A stretch of 16,982 bases of DNA from assembly GCA_035566895.1 (NCBI GenBank), contig DATMQA010000077.1, forward strand, positions 1 to 16,982, in the 5' to 3' direction. This DNA comes from DATMQA01 sp035566895. Lineage in GTDB: Bacteria > Verrucomicrobiota > Verrucomicrobiia > Limisphaerales > UBA8199. The notes beneath the pieces were generated by a model. That model saw only the letters and a list, made by a program, of their open reading frames with translations, ran no database searches and was not told the DNA's origin. Shown in pieces: positions 8,401 through 14,804 of this stretch (positions are counted from its first letter, which is position 1; every line of letters starts with the position of its first letter). The position numbers and the translations under genes are program-made.

Positions 8401-9343
8401 TGGTGAGCGTGTAGATGAGCGTGGTGCCACCGTTGGCGCCGCATGTGGCAAAGCCGCTGAGGTTGCCGGACTGCCCGATTGCGCCGTCAGTCAATATGGA
8501 AACGCCGCCTGCACCCTCCTGCGTAAAGTTGCCGGAGGCGGTGGTCGGCGTCAAACCGGCGATCAGATCGGGCGTTTCCAGCGTCCACGTGGGAGTATAG
8601 GGATTGGCGCCAGACTGGTTTGAAGTTGTGATTGAGACGACCGGCGAGGCCACGCTCGACGCCGCCGTGCCGCCGGCGGTAATGGCTCCATAGCCAGTGT
8701 AACCGTTTTCCACATGCGGATCGGTGAAATCAAACTCCAGCGCGGCCACGTTCGCGGCGATCACCCCGCCCGAGGTGTCATTGATGATCTCGCGATTGGC
8801 GCTCGCCGTGTTGTTGGGAACCGAAGGGTTGTAATTGACGGTGGTCAAATAAATGAAACTGGCTGGGTTCGCCACGGTGGAATACAAAACCGTATAGCCC
8901 TGCGCGTCACGGCCATTGTTGGCCCATCCTCCGTAAACCGTGATATTGGTGAGGTTGTATCCGTTGGCGGAAGCCGGAAGCGGATAAACAATCAACGAAC
9001 CCGCCCCGTTGCCGTTGCCACACGTCACGTAGTTCGTGCTGGTCGTTGTGCTGGGTTGGATGATCCCAATCGTCAGATTCGTGTTAAGGGTCAGGGAGTT
9101 GACGGTCCGGCCGGAAATCTCCAAGCTGAAATTGCCCAATGCTGTGCTGGGAGCCACCCCGGCGATCAAACTGTTGTTCGTGTCCACCGTCCAACTCGGG
9201 GTAAACGGCCACGTATTCGCGATGCCCTGCTGGTTGGCGGTCGTGACGGTAAGACTCGCCGAGGCGGAACTGACGATGGCCAGCAAAGCCATGAAAACAA
9301 GGCTGGCTGTGGATTTCCATTTGGGGGACTGGGGTGTCTTCAT
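5420..9343 (-). CDS. Large secreted multi-repeat beta protein
   Basis: A 1307-residue exported protein of unknown function. Residues 1-30 are a signal peptide (basic KWK, hydrophobic LVFMALLAIV, then SSASA). The rest is built of modules: copy 1 at about 31-225, copy 2 at 236-419, an Ig-like domain at 430-522, copy 3 at 531-731, a second Ig-like domain at 737-822, copy 4 at 831-1026, copy 5 at 1034-1225, and a C-terminal tail at 1232-1307 ending FFRLRMP. The Ig-like units show LQWQK and DSGSYQLKA, or YQWQKNG and SGYRLIASN, the usual Trp and Tyr strand signatures. No catalytic domain is visible. The start is the only in-frame ATG before the signal peptide; no good ribosome site precedes it. It is the first of three co-directional exported-protein genes and follows a structured leader. 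Binding, scaffold or adhesion roles fit the architecture but are inferred. Confidence 0.9.
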   Translation of the reverse strand: MKTPQSPKWKSTASLVFMALLAIVSSASASLTVTTANQQGIANTWPFTPSWTVDTNNSLIAGVAPSTALGNFSLEISGRTVNSLTLNTNLTIGIIQPSTTTSTNYVTCGNGNGAGSLIVYPLPASANGYNLTNITVYGGWANNGRDAQGYTVLYSTVANPASFIYLTTVNYNPSVPNNTASANREIINDTSGGVIAANVAALEFDFTDPHVENGYTGYGAITAGGTAASSVASPVVSITTSNQSGANPYTPTWTLETPDLIAGLTPTTASGNFTQEGAGGVSILTDGAIGQSGNLSGFATCGANGGTTLIYTLTNMVNGSDVTNIVVYSGWGNADRDGQYYILSYSTIAAPTTYIPITTVYYNPQGVSGASANRVAISTSTGVPLASGVANLKFDFSTPAGAGDFDNAYCGISEIIAQGQDTATPPPPPSPYLTQDTLPGSAANVAGDQVVFTAAYSNAPPANLQWQKVVGSVTNDIAAATTPTLTLNNLQVSDSGSYQLKAVNATNNSAAPSYSTARPLTVSSVPAPVNGIITKLAAQTGLGSGVFIPTWTVTTNNSLIAGQPPSSVGAGNFSLEVDGRSVNSLTAGGDGALSIVPATIPGNFTTSTNYVSCGVNPAGLSITYTLPVTATGYDLTNIMVYGGWGDAGRNEQKYNIYYSTVAAPTNFNTLGSVDYNPSDPANAQSATRVTLVPSGTALAQNVAAMMFDFNTAGAPPKNGWEGYAQIFVAGKPSAGAPILVQDVTPLNASDVVGSQVALTAAFSGATGYQWQKNGSNILGATTTTLTLSNLQLTDTATNSGYRLIASNGGGSTSTRACALTVIPAPAPDANQVVIDIATQTSDAQTFGPTWTVAPGSLIAGLFPNSQGTGNFNDPDPNPISHNLAGGTGALTDGTFGSVDNTGPHMSFATCGGGAGQFVVYALDTSVFTNGYTLTNIMVGAGWNDGGRDQQAYTVYYSTVENPMFSVLTSVNFNPADPDNIHSFSRATLTSPTGLLVSNVTAVMIDFTVPAGENGYSGYDEIGVYGVPSGAVPANGIATTTENQNTDAPTWIVETNSLIEGKLPSSVGPGAFAGGFNNEQVTEGLPALTDGTFGPSASVSGLGTTNFATCGGAFGAGSSVTYNSATGWNLTNIVVYSGWANYNRDGQFYIVSYSTLAAPATFTQLASVYYNPPDLGGASANRVAIARLDGTPLAINVASVKFDFTTQSASLDNGYSGYAEIVLQGINLPPPTPPLVHPPSVSGGNLILTGSGGTPNRAYAWLTTTNLLTPVANWTVSATGVLDGSGALSNAIPINVTNPASFFRLRMP
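5423..5650 (-). other. C-terminal FFRL tail domain of the large repeat protein
   Basis: Residues about 1232-1307. It contains NLILTGSGG, AYAWLTTTNLL, then NWTVS and the terminal FFRLRMP. It shares layout and end motif with the tail of the rhamnosidase. Sequence similarity is modest, so homology is likely but not certain by eye. Confidence 0.5.
5669..6244 (-). repeat. Module copy 5 (subtype B)
   Basis: Residues about 1034-1225 of the large secreted protein. Landmarks are NSLIEGKLPSS, TNFATCGG, LTNIVVYSGW, NRDGQFYIVSYST, SVYYNPP, SANRVAI, VKFDF and NGYSGYAEI. The VYSGW, DGQ-Y, YYNP and SANRVAI wording matches copy 2 rather than copies 1, 3, 4 and 6, which marks a second subtype. Confidence 0.85.
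6266..6853 (-). repeat. Module copy 4 (subtype A, divergent)
   Basis: Residues about 831-1026. Landmarks are PGSLIAGLFPNS, GTGNF, LTDGTFG, SFATCGGG, YTLTNIMV, GRDQQAYTVYYSTV, VNFNPADP, VMIDF and ENGYSGYDEI. The usual YGGW is changed to GAGW. A short DPDPNP insertion sits where the other copies have the SLEV segment. Confidence 0.85.
7151..7753 (-). repeat. Module copy 3 (subtype A)
   Basis: Residues about 531-731. Landmarks are WTVTTNNSLIAG, NFSLEVDGRSVNSLTAGG, TSTNYVSCG, YDLTNIMVYGGW, GRNEQKYNIYYSTVAAP, VDYNPSDP, SATRVTL, MMFDF and NGWEGYAQI. The usual NGY-GY becomes NGW-GY, and the usual RD becomes RN. It is flanked on both sides by Ig-like domains. Confidence 0.85.
8087..8638 (-). repeat. 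Module copy 2 (subtype B)
   Basis: Residues about 236-419. Landmarks are WTLETPDLIAGLTP, ASGNFTQEG, LTDGAIG, GFATCGANGG, VTNIVVYSGW, DRDGQYYILSYST, TTVYYNP, SANRVAI, LKFDF and NAYCGISEI. It groups with copy 5. A proline run (TPPPPPSP) separates it from the first Ig-like domain. Confidence 0.85.
8669..9253 (-). repeat. Module copy 1 (subtype A)
   Basis: Residues about 31-225, directly after the signal peptide. Landmarks are FTPSWTVDTNNSLIAG, NFSLEISGRTVNSLTL, TSTNYVTCGNGNGAGSL, YNLTNITVYGGW, NGRDAQGYTVLYSTVANP, VNYNPSVP, LEFDF and ENGYTGYGAI. It is very close to the copy fused to the rhamnosidase. Confidence 0.85.
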
Positions 9344-9930
9344 AATGCGTTTACTGGATTGGTCTGGTTTTCCTGGCAGCAGCGGTTCAATCTGACTTTG
9401 CTCATGTGCCGATAAACGCAGTCACAAACGAATACCACATCCGGGTTCAGGGCTGGTTTATCAATTCGTCCCAGCTTATAAGAGAAAATCCGCAAACGTA
9501 TATCCCCCAAACATGGTTAAGGAACCATCACCTAAACAGGTGAGCCCGGAGGCCGCCACTATTGTAGCAGCCGACGTAAGGAGGCTCTGATCTGTTGCTA
9601 ACGGTGGGGAAGACGCGAAGAGCAAGGTCAAGTCGTGGCCATTGATTCAGTTGCGGTTAAAGAATACACGAGCAGTTATCACAGTCATGTGGAACCGCAC
9701 GGAAGCCCATTTTGAGAGCGCAGCAAAATAACCGCTCCAGCAGGAAATTGGCGCTGGCTCACACGGCAAAATGGTCTTCCGTCACAAAAACCTTCAGGAA
9801 GATTCCTCGAATCGAGCTTCTGGGGAATGCCGACAGCGATTTCCATCCGGCAGAATCGTAAAAGTGATTGCGGGCCACGAGGTGATGTGAATATTGCAAC
9901 AACAGATCGGGGCGAGCAATGCTGGCACTC
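9344..9930. other. 587-base intergenic region between NRPS operon and secreted-protein genes
   Basis: No convincing coding sequence on either strand. It separates the end of the NRPS operon from the next minus-strand gene. The notable content is the structured element at 9513-9587, listed separately. A weak stem GATTC-ctc-GAATC lies at 9801-9813 and is followed on the minus strand, after a short gap, by a GTTTTTG run near 9785-9791. This is a poor terminator candidate for the NRPS operon, 118 nt after its stop. I could not find a convincing -35/-10 pair for the downstream gene. Confidence 0.6.
9513..9587 (-). promoter_or_regulatory. Candidate structured leader RNA
   Basis: Read as minus-strand RNA, this stretch folds into three almost contiguous elements. 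First, an outer stem GAGCC (9587-9583) with GGCUC (9546-9542) encloses a 9-bp hairpin, GGCUGCUAC (9572-9564), loop AAUA, GUGGCGGCC (9559-9551). Second is ACCU-GUUU-AGGU (9541-9530). Third is AUGGUU-CCUU-AACCAU (9528-9513). The 9-bp stem is unbroken only on the minus strand, where two positions are U-G wobbles; on the plus strand they would be C-A mismatches. This points to a transcript reading toward the large secreted protein, whose ATG is 169 nt downstream. I do not recognise it as a known riboswitch. It could be a riboswitch, a protein-binding leader or a small RNA. Confidence 0.5.
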
Positions 9931-12900
9931 TTAGAGTTCGATCTCCAGCCTGTTGTGCTCTAGTGCGGGCGGTTGCTTGGAGCTTGCCAAGTACGTGAGG
10001 CCATCGATGGCTTCGGCCAGCGCTGAAACGGTTTGCCTTTCAAAGAGAATACGGAGCGGCAAATCGCAACCTGATGCGGCACGCAGTTGCAGCATGAGCC
10101 GCGCAGCCATGAGCGAATTGCCGCCGAGGTCGAAAAAAGTGTCGAACACTCCGAAGTCCGCGCGGCCCAGGACGCGGCGGAACACTCGAAGGGCCATTTC
10201 TTCAGTGGGTGTTCGCGGAGCAACAACGACGCCGCGACGTGACCCATCTCCTGGGCTGGGTGACGGCAGCGCCCGGCGATCCAGTTTGCCGTTGTGGGTC
10301 CGCGGCAGTGCCTTGAGCATGACGAAAGGGTCGGGGAGCATGTACTCGGGTAGGGCTGCTCTCAGGAGCACTCGCAACTGATCGAGCAGGTCGGCAGGCG
10401 GCGTCTCGGCGACGACATACGCAACGAGGCGCTTGTCTCCAGGGACGTCCTCGCGCGCGCTGACTGCCACCTCGCGGACGGCGGGGTGCTGCGAGATAGC
10501 GGCCTCGATTTCCTCCACTTCGATGCGAAAGCCACGCAGCTTGACCTGGAAGTCAAGCCGGCCAAGGTGCTCAAGCGTGCCGTCGTTGCGCCAGCGGGCG
10601 CGGTCGCCTGTGCAATAGAGCGTGGTTCCTTGAGTAGTGCTAAACGGGTCGGGGATGAATCGGGCAGCGGTGAGCTCGGGCCGATTCCAATAACCGAGAG
10701 AGACGCCGGCGCCTCCAATGCACAGTTCGCCGGGGACGCCGATGGGGCACAAGCCCTTCCGCGCATCGAGAATCCGGACGATGGTGTTAGCAATCGGCTT
10801 GCCGATGGTGATCCTGTCAGAGGTGCAGGAGATGCGGGCGCAGGTGGACCATACCGTGGTCTCGGTGGGGCCGTACATGTTCCACAACTCGACGCCGGAT
10901 GCCAGCAAGCGCGCGGCAAGCTCCTTAGGTAGTGTTTCGCCGCCGACTAGCGCTTTGAAGCCAGGCTTGGGGGTCCAGCCTGCTTCGAACAACAGGCGCC
11001 AAGTGACCGGGGTGGCCTGCATGACGGTGGCACGACGCTGTTCCAGAAGGGCGGCTAGGGCATGACCATCGAGGGCTTCGTCGGAGGTCGCGATAACGAT
11101 CGAGGCGCCTAGCGTGAGTGGCAGGTAGAGCTCGAGCACAGCGATATCGAAGGATAAGGTCGTGACGGCGACCAGCACGTCCTCAGCGGTTAGGCCGGGC
11201 TCGCGAGCCATACTGGTAAGTAAGTTGACGACCGCATAATGGGGGACGACGACGCCCTTGGGCTTGCCGGTCGAGCCGGAGGTGTAGATGACGTAGGCAG
11301 GGTCCAGAGGCTGCGCGCTGCGCTCGTCGACCGGCAGGCGGGTATCCGGCGCGGAAGCTATCGTACTGCCATCCCCATCGAGCAGCAGTTGACGCTCGCG
11401 AGGCAGAGTGAAGGAGCTCACCCGGGCAGTGTTGGAGACGAGGAGGGCGAGTTGTGCGTCGTCCGCCAAGAAGCGCAAGCGAGCTTGCGGAAGCGAGGGA
11501 TCGATTGGCACATAGGCCGCGCCAGCCTTGAGGATACCGAGGGCGGTGGAGAGCATGCCGGCGCCCCGTTCGATGCACACGCCGACCCGTTGGCCGCGAC
11601 TGACGCCGCGTGAGCGCAGCGCGTGTGCCATGCGGTTGGCGCGCGCGTCCAGCTCGGCATATGTAAGCGCCGTCGCCCCGGCCATGATGGCAGCGCACTC
11701 AGGTGTGCTCTCAACCTGCGTCTCAAACAATTGGTGGAGCAGCAGGTGTGCGGGAAACTCGGACCCCGTGTCGTTCCACTCGTTCAGAATCCGGTTTCTT
11801 TCCGCTGGCGCAAGAATCCCAATCTTCGATATCCTTTGGTGCGGATCCCTGACGATGGCGTGTAACAACTGTTGGAAGTTCGACGACAGTCTCTCCACGG
11901 TCTCCCGGTGGAGCAGGTCGGTGCAGTACTCAAACCATCCCAGGTAGTGGCCGCGCTCTTTGCAGAGATGCAGGCTCAAGTCAAACTGGGCGATCTTCGG
12001 ATCAAAAAGAAACCTGCTGATTTCCAGGCCGCCAATTCCCGGAGGCGTGGTGGAGGATACCTCCAACATAACCTGAAAAACAGCATTCCGGCTTGGGTCC
12101 CTTTCAAACTTCAGGTGTTTCATCATCGCTCCGAAAGGCAGGTTGCTGTTGGACAAGGCATTGAGCACCGTGTTCCGGCTCCGGCGCAACAACTCGAGGA
12201 AGGTCGGATCGCGGGAAAGGTCGCAGCGCAAGGCGATCATGTTAAGAAAATTCCCGAACAACGGCTCCAGTTCACCCGGAGTTCTTTGGGCAACGGGCGT
12301 CCCAATCACAGCATCCTCCGCCCCGGAGTACCTCTGAAGCAGCACTTGGAAAGCGGCCAGCAGGGTCATGAAAAACGAACCTCCTTCGCTCGCGCCCAGG
12401 GAGTTCAAGTTTTGCGCGAGCGCGACGGGAATATTGAAGAAGACATTGGAGCCGTGGAAGGATTGGCGGGCCGGTCGGGGTTTGTCGCCGGGCAACTCCA
12501 ATACCGGAAGCGTGCCGCCCAACTGCTTCTGCCAGAAATTGATTTGGTTGGCATAGGCTGCCTGGTTTTCGATGGTTCGTCGTTGCCACAGCGCAAAGTC
12601 GGCATACTGCACCGCCAGTTCCCGCAGGTGCGGGTCTCCGCCGCGAGTACGGGCCCGATAGAAGGTATCCAGCTCGTCTAACAGCACCCCAATAGACAAT
12701 CCATCCGCCACGATGTGGTGAACATTGATGATTAAGATGTGTTCGGCTTCACCGAGCTTGAATAGGCAGACGCGGAGCAGCGGAAGACGAGCCAAGTCGA
12801 ACGATTTGACCGATATCTGCGAGGCCAGAGCCTGCACACGGCTTTCGCGATCCTCGCCGTTCAGGGGATCAAGTTCGGTGGTAGCGAGGTTGATTCTCAG

Positions 12901-13236
12901 TTCGGGGTGGATGATTTGCAGGGGTTCCCCGTTCTCGACCGCGAAGGTCGTTCTTAGGCTTTCGTGCCGCTTGATCACGTCATTGAACCCGTCTTCCAGG
13001 GCCGCCACCTCGAGGGGACCACGAAGCCGATATCCGATGGATAGGTTGTACGCGGGATTACCCGGCGTCACTTGATCGATCACCCACATCTGGTGCTGGG
13101 CGAACGACAGTGGGGCGGAGTCGCGCCGGGGCCGCAATGGTATTTCAGGAGCTCGGACGAACGCCGGGGAGGCCCGCTTTAACAGCTGCTCCCGCAACGC
13201 TTGCTTCGCTGGTGAAAGCGTCGATGACTGTTGCAT
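9931..13236 (-). CDS. NRPS module C-A-PCP, predicted glycine-activating
   Basis: A non-ribosomal peptide synthetase elongation module of 1101 residues. The N-terminal LSPAKQALREQLLK segment leads into a condensation domain (about 40-480) with SFAQHQMW, RHESLRTTF and the active motif HHIVADG (173-179); it looks like an LCL-type domain. The adenylation domain (about 500-990) has YTSGSTGKPKG (651-661), SFDIAVLE, YGPTETT (788-794), YCTGDRARW, GRLDFQVKLRGFRIE and NGKLDR (K984). The ten pocket residues (D697, I698, L701, Q740, L763, G765, M787, V795, W796, K984) give DILQLGMVWK, very near the established glycine code DILQLGLIWK. The carrier domain has FFDLGGNSL with Ser1041 for phosphopantetheine. 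The protein ends about 60 residues later, with no epimerase, thioesterase or reductase. It is expected to take the (oxidised) aminoacyl unit from the upstream A-PCP protein and join it to glycine. Confidence 0.95.
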   Translation of the reverse strand: MQQSSTLSPAKQALREQLLKRASPAFVRAPEIPLRPRRDSAPLSFAQHQMWVIDQVTPGNPAYNLSIGYRLRGPLEVAALEDGFNDVIKRHESLRTTFAVENGEPLQIIHPELRINLATTELDPLNGEDRESRVQALASQISVKSFDLARLPLLRVCLFKLGEAEHILIINVHHIVADGLSIGVLLDELDTFYRARTRGGDPHLRELAVQYADFALWQRRTIENQAAYANQINFWQKQLGGTLPVLELPGDKPRPARQSFHGSNVFFNIPVALAQNLNSLGASEGGSFFMTLLAAFQVLLQRYSGAEDAVIGTPVAQRTPGELEPLFGNFLNMIALRCDLSRDPTFLELLRRSRNTVLNALSNSNLPFGAMMKHLKFERDPSRNAVFQVMLEVSSTTPPGIGGLEISRFLFDPKIAQFDLSLHLCKERGHYLGWFEYCTDLLHRETVERLSSNFQQLLHAIVRDPHQRISKIGILAPAERNRILNEWNDTGSEFPAHLLLHQLFETQVESTPECAAIMAGATALTYAELDARANRMAHALRSRGVSRGQRVGVCIERGAGMLSTALGILKAGAAYVPIDPSLPQARLRFLADDAQLALLVSNTARVSSFTLPRERQLLLDGDGSTIASAPDTRLPVDERSAQPLDPAYVIYTSGSTGKPKGVVVPHYAVVNLLTSMAREPGLTAEDVLVAVTTLSFDIAVLELYLPLTLGASIVIATSDEALDGHALAALLEQRRATVMQATPVTWRLLFEAGWTPKPGFKALVGGETLPKELAARLLASGVELWNMYGPTETTVWSTCARISCTSDRITIGKPIANTIVRILDARKGLCPIGVPGELCIGGAGVSLGYWNRPELTAARFIPDPFSTTQGTTLYCTGDRARWRNDGTLEHLGRLDFQVKLRGFRIEVEEIEAAISQHPAVREVAVSAREDVPGDKRLVAYVVAETPPADLLDQLRVLLRAALPEYMLPDPFVMLKALPRTHNGKLDRRALPSPSPGDGSRRGVVVAPRTPTEEMALRVFRRVLGRADFGVFDTFFDLGGNSLMAARLMLQLRAASGCDLPLRILFERQTVSALAEAIDGLTYLASSKQPPALEHNRLEIEL

Positions 13237-13242
13237 TTCTCG

Positions 13243-13428
13243 TCACTCGATGGCAGCAGGCCGGCGCAAAAGTCGCTGGTTGGGAACGAGCTGCGGGCTT
13301 TTTTCTTGAGCGAGCGCTCGTATTTCAGCGCCGAGGCGCTCTTCGAGAGAGCTTGAAAGTTGGGTAAGAGTTGGGCTGCCAAGCAGCCTCCGTACCATTG
13401 AGGCCGCAAGCCAGGATGTTTTTTTCAT
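13243..13428 (-). CDS. Possible small protein, 61 residues, in the NRPS operon
   Basis: An ATG-initiated ORF that starts 23 nt after the P450 stop and ends 6 nt before the NRPS start, so it neatly fills the gap. It begins MKKTSWLAASMVRRLL and continues with a charged stretch LSSSLEERLGAEIRALA likely to be helical. It has no transmembrane segment and no similarity to MbtH. The piece SPTLTQLSSSLEERL faintly recalls the last helix of carrier domains (compare APTVAGISVEIERLL in the upstream A-PCP), so it could be a carrier-domain remnant. No Shine-Dalgarno is visible before its ATG. It may be a real coupling ORF, a relic or chance. Confidence 0.35.
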   Translation of the reverse strand: MKKTSWLAASMVRRLLGSPTLTQLSSSLEERLGAEIRALAQEKSPQLVPNQRLLRRPAAIE

Positions 13429-13451
13429 TGGATAGGATAGTACGCGTCGTG

Positions 13452-14804
13452 TTAGTTCGCTGTCTGCTGACTCTTGGAATGGGCGGTAGCGAATGGGCAC
13501 ACGGATACGCCTTCGTCGCCCGCCGAGACACGGTTCGTGGCCGTTGTCTCTCGCACTCCTCTGGTGAAGTTGACCGGCAAAGCCGTTAGCCCGCGCAAGC
13601 CAAGATTTGTCCGCCAGACCAGAGGCCCCGGGGCAAGCGACCAGTCCGAAAACCACCGCAGCAACTCTTCGAAGGCAATCTGGCCTTCGATTCGAGCCAA
13701 GGGTGCGCCGAAACAGAAGTGGGCGCCCCATCCAAAGGCGACGTGGCGATTGTCCGTGCGGCTGATATCGAGCCGGTCCGGATCGGGGAAGCGCTCCGGG
13801 TCACGGTTCGCCGCCGCCATCACCGCCATTACCGCTTGTCGCTTGCGGATCGGCTTGCCGCCCAGTTCGGTATCTTCAGGAGACAGACGGCCAGTGTGCT
13901 GGCTGGGGCTCTCGTAACGAAGCAACTCTTCCACCGCTGAGGGAACCAAGGAAGGGTTTGCGCGGAGTTTCTGAAGCTCAAGCGGATTTCGCAGCAAGGA
14001 GAGCACGCCGTTGCCGATTAGGTTCGTGGTGGTCTCCTGGCCGCCGACCATGGTCACGATGCAGTTGGCGATCACTTCATCCACGGTCAAGCGATCTCCT
14101 TGAATCTCCGCATTCATCAGCGACGCAACCAGGCCGTTTGGTCGCAGCTTTTCCCTGCGCATCGCAGAGCGAAAATAGGCGGTCATTTCTTCCGTGCTTT
14201 TGAGGATTTTCGGCACGTGATCAGGATTGTGTTGGAAGTTCCCGAGCATTTCGGCGAAGTCCTGCGACCACAATTTCAACTGGCGGTGATCTTCGACGGG
14301 CACGCCGAGCATCTCTGCAGTCACAATGCACGGCAGGGGCTCAGCCAGGTCGGCGATGATGTCGATGCGCCCCTTGGGCGCAACGCTTTCGAGCAGACTT
14401 CTGACGATATCCCGAATGTGCGAGCGCAGGCCTTCCACACGTTGGGGGGTGAAAGCGGCAGAAGCCAGGCCTCGAATACGTGTATGGGCGGGGGGGTCCA
14501 GGAAAAGCATCTGTTTCACCATCACCTGGGCGATAGGATTCAGACCTGAGAGCCCCATGGCAGTAAGTTGTTCGGGCGTGGGGGTGCGTCCGGCCGAGAA
14601 CTCGCGCAGGACCCTCACCACATCCTGGTAGCGAGTCACGACCCAGGCATGCAGGAACGGGTCCCAATGGACCGGATCCTCGCGCCGAAGGCGGTGGTAC
14701 AGAGGATACGGATCCGCCAGAACTTCGGGATCGAGCAGATGGAAAAGGCTCAGAGGCGGCTCCGATTTTTTCGGGCCGCCTGGAGAGACGCTCCGGCCAG
14801 TCAT
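13452..14804 (-). CDS. Cytochrome P450, probable carrier-bound amino acid oxidase
   Basis: A soluble bacterial class I P450 of 450 residues. The heme-binding motif FGWGAHFCFG contains the axial Cys364. The I-helix reads GGQETT (254-259) with the E257-T258 acid-alcohol pair, and the K-helix ExxR is E293-R296. FLDPPAHTRIRGLASAAF (101-118) is the usual C-helix region. There is no membrane anchor, so separate ferredoxin and reductase are needed; neither gene is in the window. The start overlaps the stop of the A-PCP gene in ATGA, implying translational coupling, and the ribosome site GGGGGAG lies just before it. P450s encoded beside stand-alone A-PCP proteins (NikQ with NikP1, NovI with NovH) are established to beta-hydroxylate the amino acid on the carrier. 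By analogy the substrate here may be leucyl-S-PCP. The ~30 residues after the conserved LTALPVNF end look unstructured. P450 identity is certain; the reaction is inferred. Confidence 0.93.
   Translation of the reverse strand: MTGRSVSPGGPKKSEPPLSLFHLLDPEVLADPYPLYHRLRREDPVHWDPFLHAWVVTRYQDVVRVLREFSAGRTPTPEQLTAMGLSGLNPIAQVMVKQMLFLDPPAHTRIRGLASAAFTPQRVEGLRSHIRDIVRSLLESVAPKGRIDIIADLAEPLPCIVTAEMLGVPVEDHRQLKLWSQDFAEMLGNFQHNPDHVPKILKSTEEMTAYFRSAMRREKLRPNGLVASLMNAEIQGDRLTVDEVIANCIVTMVGGQETTTNLIGNGVLSLLRNPLELQKLRANPSLVPSAVEELLRYESPSQHTGRLSPEDTELGGKPIRKRQAVMAVMAAANRDPERFPDPDRLDISRTDNRHVAFGWGAHFCFGAPLARIEGQIAFEELLRWFSDWSLAPGPLVWRTNLGLRGLTALPVNFTRGVRETTATNRVSAGDEGVSVCPFATAHSKSQQTAN

Noticed and set aside
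5420..9343. Tandem DNA repeat or CRISPR-like array
   Set aside because: The repetition is at protein level, with ~190-residue units diverged in DNA sequence; there are no short identical repeats with spacers.
9513..9587. Identification of the leader as a c-di-GMP-I or cobalamin riboswitch
   Set aside because: Pieces such as GGCCUCCGGGC look superficially similar, but the conserved c-di-GMP core segments and the cobalamin box are absent.
9680..9930. Sigma-54 promoter for the large secreted-protein gene
   Set aside because: The nearest minus-strand match has GG and GC elements with an 11-base rather than 10-base spacing and a poor consensus.
13243..13428. Small ORF as an MbtH-like NRPS helper
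   Set aside because: It lacks the conserved Trp-rich and Pro-rich signature of MbtH proteins and is mostly charged helix.
13243..13731. 162-residue minus-strand frame overlapping the P450 end
   Set aside because: Its upstream part runs out of frame through the conserved heme region of the P450. Only the last 61 codons after the P450 stop are worth considering.
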